From contig CBDDLA010000001.1 in NCBI GenBank assembly GCA_965230485.1, positions 806,001 to 870,000 of the forward strand: 64,000 nucleotides of DNA. Reading direction: 5' to 3'. This DNA comes from Putridiphycobacter sp965230485. Lineage in GTDB: Bacteria > Bacteroidota > Bacteroidia > Flavobacteriales_D > Crocinitomicaceae. Positions 60,722 to 64,000 of the stretch are shown piece after piece. Both the position numbers and the translations under genes were made by a program. The notes under the pieces are model-generated. The model had not been told where the DNA came from. It ran no database searches and saw only the letters and a program-made list of their open reading frames with translations. Every line of letters begins with the position of its first letter. The stretch's first letter is position 1.

Positions 60722-63041
60722 TAGATTGGCGGTCGACAAAATACATATCTATTTCGCCCTTATTTTTAGCGTAGATTTTCCCTCTATGTTCAGAATGAAA
60801 CTTATCCTTAACGATTTGATACGTTGATTCTGAAACATTCACTTTATTGATTTCACCAGATGATTCCATTCTAGAAGCAATGTTAACAGCATCTCCCCAA
60901 ATATCGTAGGCAAACTTTTTAATACCTACTACTCCAGCAACAACGGGTCCTGAATTAACACCAATTCTTATATTCCATTTTGGTTCATTGGCACCTAGAG
61001 ATTGATTAAATTTTTCAATAAAATTTCTCATTTCGATAGCAGTAAGCACAGCATTTTCAGCATGATTAGGATCAAAGTCAGGAATACCTGAAGCACACAT
61101 ATAGGCATCCCCAATCGTTTTAATTCTATTTAAATTATTTTTTTCCACGATTAAATCAAATTCAAGAAATATTTCATCCAATTTTTCAACTAATTGAACT
61201 GGATTTAATTTCTCAGAAATTTCTGTAAAACCAGCAAAATCTGTAAAAACAATACTAATCATATCTAAATGGCGTGGTGGTGATTTTCCTTTTTCTTTTA
61301 ACTCTTCTGCTACTGCAACAGGTAGAATGTTTAGAAGCAGCGCATCTGCTTTCTCTTTTTCAGTTGCAATTAAGCCCCGTTGTAATTCTATTTCCTTCTT
61401 CTTTTTTCTAATATTTAAATAAAACGCTATAACTACAATTGCAAATAAGAGTAAGCCAATAGAAAAATAAATTAAACCATTCAAAAAGGCTTGTCGTTCT
61501 TTGAGTTCAAACCCAAGAATTTCATTATTCTTAGTCACTAATAATAAATCTTGCTCTTTTTCTAAGCGCTTTGCTTGTTCTAACTGCAAATCCAGTGCCT
61601 GTTGCTTCTTTTGTTCGTCCAACAATTGAATTTGATTGTTTTGTTTTTGAATGGACAATAAATTCTCTATTTCCTTAATTTTCAAACGTTGTGTGATGAG
61701 TTTTTGTTCACTAAATAAGGAGTCAGACTGAAATCGTTTTAACTGTTCAATGGCTGCTATTTGTTCAGCTTGTAACCTTTTTATTTCTAAATCTTTTACC
61801 TCTTCACCGATCACTTTTAATTGAATTTCATTTTCAGCCTGGTCAAGAAATAATTGTTGTAATTCAATAATTCCCTTTTCTTTATTCTGGATTGATTCAA
61901 GCGAATCCTTAATGTCTAAATGCTTATTCATACTCATCAAAGCGTCTTCATATTCAAAAAGTCCTTGATTAATAATTGACTGAGAATAATACGCATCTTG
62001 ATAGATATCACCAAAACCATAGCTTTTAGATAGTTCAATGCATTGCGCGTTATATTTCTGCGCGTTATAAAAATCAGATTCCTGATAATAAATCAATGTC
62101 AGCATGTCCAAGACATATGCCTTACTTCTAAAGTCCTTAATCAAATCATAAATATCAATTGCTTTATTAAAGTATAGCTTTGAATCCTCGTAATCTTTGT
62201 CGTTATAACTTAAAATAGCTAAATTTTGATAGATGACTGCATCCAGCTTGCTTTCGTCATTCGACAAAATATCAAGCAAATATTTTTTAGCTGATTCATA
62301 ATCATTTAAATATTTATAAGTATAAGCCAAATTATTAACTGCAATGGCTTTTTCACTTGGAAGATTTAAACTATCAGTAAGAGTAATCAGTGCCTTATTA
62401 ATATCTAATTCCATTGGAAAATCATTTCTTGCGTGGGCTATTTTTGCTTTCAATTGTTTAGACCAAATCACCGAATTCCAATCATTATAATATCGTCCAA
62501 TTTGAATTAAAGAATCTAAGTTATTGATGGCACTTTTGAATGCTTTAAGTTCATAATTTACTAAACTGAGTTGTTTATATAATCTGATCTTCAACTCTGG
62601 TTCAAAATCAAATTGTACTTTTTTCGTATTTTGATAATTGGTCTTTGCCTTTTCAAAGAGGTTAAACTGAAAATAAATATCACCTATTTGGAGGTAATTC
62701 AGTTTCTGAGAAGCAAGTAAATTATATTTTTCAAGGTAAGATGAATACAGAAGTAATAGTCTTAATTGGAGGGGATAGTTTTCTCTAGAAATATATAAGT
62801 TACTCAATAATTCATGCGCGCGTTCATTGCCGCTATGATAAGCAAGTTCTTCAGAGACATAGATAGCCTTTTTTAGGGCACTTTCTTGCTTTAATGAATC
62901 AATTGAATTGAAATTCACTAGAATACTATCAACAAATGTTTTGTTTATCTCGCTTGCCTTAATCAAACCCAACTCTTGACATACTAAAGGTGTTGGTATG
63001 CAGAGTATGAAATAGAACACACATATTAATTGTTTGACCAT
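60714..63041 (-). CDS. TPR-containing class III adenylate cyclase
   Basis: A 775-aa membrane cyclase: signal peptide (about 1-21), TPR region (about 40-380), long coiled coil (about 390-525), membrane helix (about 530-555), then a class III cyclase domain (about 600-770). Catalytic residues: metal Asp in VFTDFAGFT and in KTIGDAYMC, transition-state Asn/Arg in WGDAVNIASRM. The base-reading pair Lys (RIKTIGD) and Asp (YDIWGD) indicates ATP rather than GTP. It shares one base with the TonB receptor stop (TAATG), so translation is coupled. Confidence 0.92.
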   Translation of the reverse strand: MVKQLICVFYFILCIPTPLVCQELGLIKASEINKTFVDSILVNFNSIDSLKQESALKKAIYVSEELAYHSGNERAHELLSNLYISRENYPLQLRLLLLYSSYLEKYNLLASQKLNYLQIGDIYFQFNLFEKAKTNYQNTKKVQFDFEPELKIRLYKQLSLVNYELKAFKSAINNLDSLIQIGRYYNDWNSVIWSKQLKAKIAHARNDFPMELDINKALITLTDSLNLPSEKAIAVNNLAYTYKYLNDYESAKKYLLDILSNDESKLDAVIYQNLAILSYNDKDYEDSKLYFNKAIDIYDLIKDFRSKAYVLDMLTLIYYQESDFYNAQKYNAQCIELSKSYGFGDIYQDAYYSQSIINQGLFEYEDALMSMNKHLDIKDSLESIQNKEKGIIELQQLFLDQAENEIQLKVIGEEVKDLEIKRLQAEQIAAIEQLKRFQSDSLFSEQKLITQRLKIKEIENLLSIQKQNNQIQLLDEQKKQQALDLQLEQAKRLEKEQDLLLVTKNNEILGFELKERQAFLNGLIYFSIGLLLFAIVVIAFYLNIRKKKKEIELQRGLIATEKEKADALLLNILPVAVAEELKEKGKSPPRHLDMISIVFTDFAGFTEISEKLNPVQLVEKLDEIFLEFDLIVEKNNLNRIKTIGDAYMCASGIPDFDPNHAENAVLTAIEMRNFIEKFNQSLGANEPKWNIRIGVNSGPVVAGVVGIKKFAYDIWGDAVNIASRMESSGEINKVNVSESTYQIVKDKFHSEHRGKIYAKNKGEIDMYFVDRQSIK

Positions 63042-64000
63042 TAGTTTAAGCGATATTTAAGACCGAAGGAAAAAATACGCTCTATTTGAGGAGCATAGTC
63101 AAATGTATTAGTATTAAACAAGTTGTAGTAAATACCATGATTTCTTGTTTTAAAAAGATTCAATATTTTGAGTTTTAAATATAAATTCTTCCCAAACGCA
63201 ATATTGTGAGACCAATCAAAGTTAAATGATCGTATCGTTTTAGGCAGGTATGGTTCCCCACTTACCCAGCTTACATGATCGGTAAACGCGCTTTCATACC
63301 TAAAACTGATTCCTGTCTGATTATTACTCCCCTTGTAATCAGAAGAAAGTGTATAATATAAAGAAAAACCTGGAACATTTCTATAGGATTCAATTCTCGC
63401 TATATTATCAATATCTTCACTACCAAATCTAAAGAAAATATCAAGAGTAGAATTTGTTCCTTCCCCCCTATTAAAGGCACTCAGTTGAAGTCCATTTAAA
63501 ATCGATCGTCCTTTATTGTTGGTATAACCAATAAAAAAGCCATCATCAACAGGGCCAAATGGGTTGTTTGGTTCATCAATTAAGTTGGTTAAGCCATTAG
63601 TCAAAACTTGTTGAAAAACACGAGCAGTAAGTCGAGTTCTTTCTGATAAATAGTAATTTAATGTTAGTTCTATCCTATCAATTTGTTCAGGTTCTAAAGT
63701 GACAAATTCTTGCTCATAAATAACACTTGACGGTGAATTTGGTTCACTTGTACCAACATAATTATTAATTTGAAAATACGAATTAGGGTATTGAGACAAT
63801 TGAGTATAGACTCCTCTTAAATTTAGTTTTTCAGAAAAATTATAGCTTAGCGCAAGATTGAAATTTAGTAAGCTAGGGAGGTCTCGTGTAGTTTCATATT
63901 GTAATCCCACCAACGCAGTTATTTTTTTTGTTTGATAGCGGGCTTTTGCGAATCTTGAAGTTCTGACGAATAATTGATCAATTTCGCTTGTAAATGCAGT
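63041..64000 (-). CDS. TonB-dependent receptor, C-terminal part (runs off right edge)
   Basis: The minus-strand frame is open to the window edge, so this is the C-terminal 319 residues of a larger gene and not a short protein starting near 63913. Alternating hydrophobic strands (FNLALSYNFSEKLNLRGVYT, IELTLNYYLSERTRLTARVF, LYLKLKILNLFKTRNHG) and the final aromatic FSFGLKYRLN are those of an outer-membrane TonB-receptor barrel. The stop codon overlaps the cyclase start (TAATG). Substrate unknown. Confidence 0.88.
   Translation of the reverse strand, partial: TAFTSEIDQLFVRTSRFAKARYQTKKITALVGLQYETTRDLPSLLNFNLALSYNFSEKLNLRGVYTQLSQYPNSYFQINNYVGTSEPNSPSSVIYEQEFVTLEPEQIDRIELTLNYYLSERTRLTARVFQQVLTNGLTNLIDEPNNPFGPVDDGFFIGYTNNKGRSILNGLQLSAFNRGEGTNSTLDIFFRFGSEDIDNIARIESYRNVPGFSLYYTLSSDYKGSNNQTGISFRYESAFTDHVSWVSGEPYLPKTIRSFNFDWSHNIAFGKNLYLKLKILNLFKTRNHGIYYNLFNTNTFDYAPQIERIFSFGLKYRLN

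Noticed and set aside
63041..63913. Stand-alone 290-aa protein starting near 63913
   Set aside because: The frame stays open to the window edge and codes barrel strands, so it is the end of a larger TonB receptor.
1..64000. CRISPR arrays, tRNA genes, rRNA, insertion sequences, prophage
   Set aside because: I read for regularly spaced repeats, TΨC-loop sequences, transposase or integrase motifs and saw none that hold up.

Overview
The window comes from a low-GC (roughly one-third G+C by eye) Bacteroidota chromosome, most likely a flavobacterium-like member. The support is: many exact TAnnTTTG -7 promoter boxes, which are typical of the Bacteroidota housekeeping sigma factor; two giant secreted proteins ending in the gliding-motility/type IX secretion C-terminal domain; SusC/FecA-style TonB-dependent receptors; DUF1573 and ASPIC/UnbV lipoproteins; and a GH3 protein. 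I see no phage, insertion sequence, CRISPR array or tRNA. The genus cannot be fixed from this window.

Layout. 1-7.3 kb: start of a secreted serine protease running off the left edge, an S41 carboxyl-terminal protease, a DUF1573 lipoprotein with a strong terminator, the SRP RNA, a collagen-like Gly-repeat lipoprotein followed by an M61 metalloprotease and a membrane protein, RidA, and a TrpG/PabA amidotransferase. 7.4-15.7 kb: two tandem 1295-residue type IX secreted adhesin-like paralogues whose middle 2 kb look identical at DNA level. The 463 bp between them hold a structured-RNA candidate with 6S-RNA-like size and shape. 15.7-20.5 kb: TrhO tRNA hydroxylase, the phenylacetyl-CoA epoxidase genes paaABCD (no paaE in the window) and murB. 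20.5-30.5 kb: a FkbM-like methyltransferase, an ASPIC/UnbV lipoprotein, an ABC exporter, a GH3 enzyme, a YigZ and M42 peptidase pair, and an IF2-N-like basic protein.

30.5-46.7 kb: small lipoproteins, an M3 oligopeptidase, a trypsin-like lipoprotein behind a perfect 24-bp palindrome, a large AsmA-like protein, a beta-lactamase-fold hydrolase with two uncharacterised exported proteins, a YdeI-like protein and a sortilin-like BNR-repeat protein. 46.7-50.8 kb: two Crp/Fnr-regulator plus alpha/beta-hydrolase modules flanking small membrane proteins. 50.8-56.5 kb (minus strand): a TPR-transmembrane-HTH regulator, then a TonB receptor coupled to a beta-propeller phytase, probably a phytate/phosphate acquisition unit. 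56.7-64 kb: a CPBP protease, an LDH/MDH-family enzyme with an unusual specificity residue in an operon with a dicarboxylate symporter, a double universal stress protein, and a TPR adenylate cyclase translationally coupled to a TonB receptor that runs off the right edge.

The most interesting signals are the 6S-like RNA between the recombining paralogues, the gene-conversion block itself, the LDH-like enzyme with Asn at the specificity position, the 24-bp palindromic leader, and several genes whose -7 box lies only 5-7 nt before the ATG (possible leaderless transcripts).
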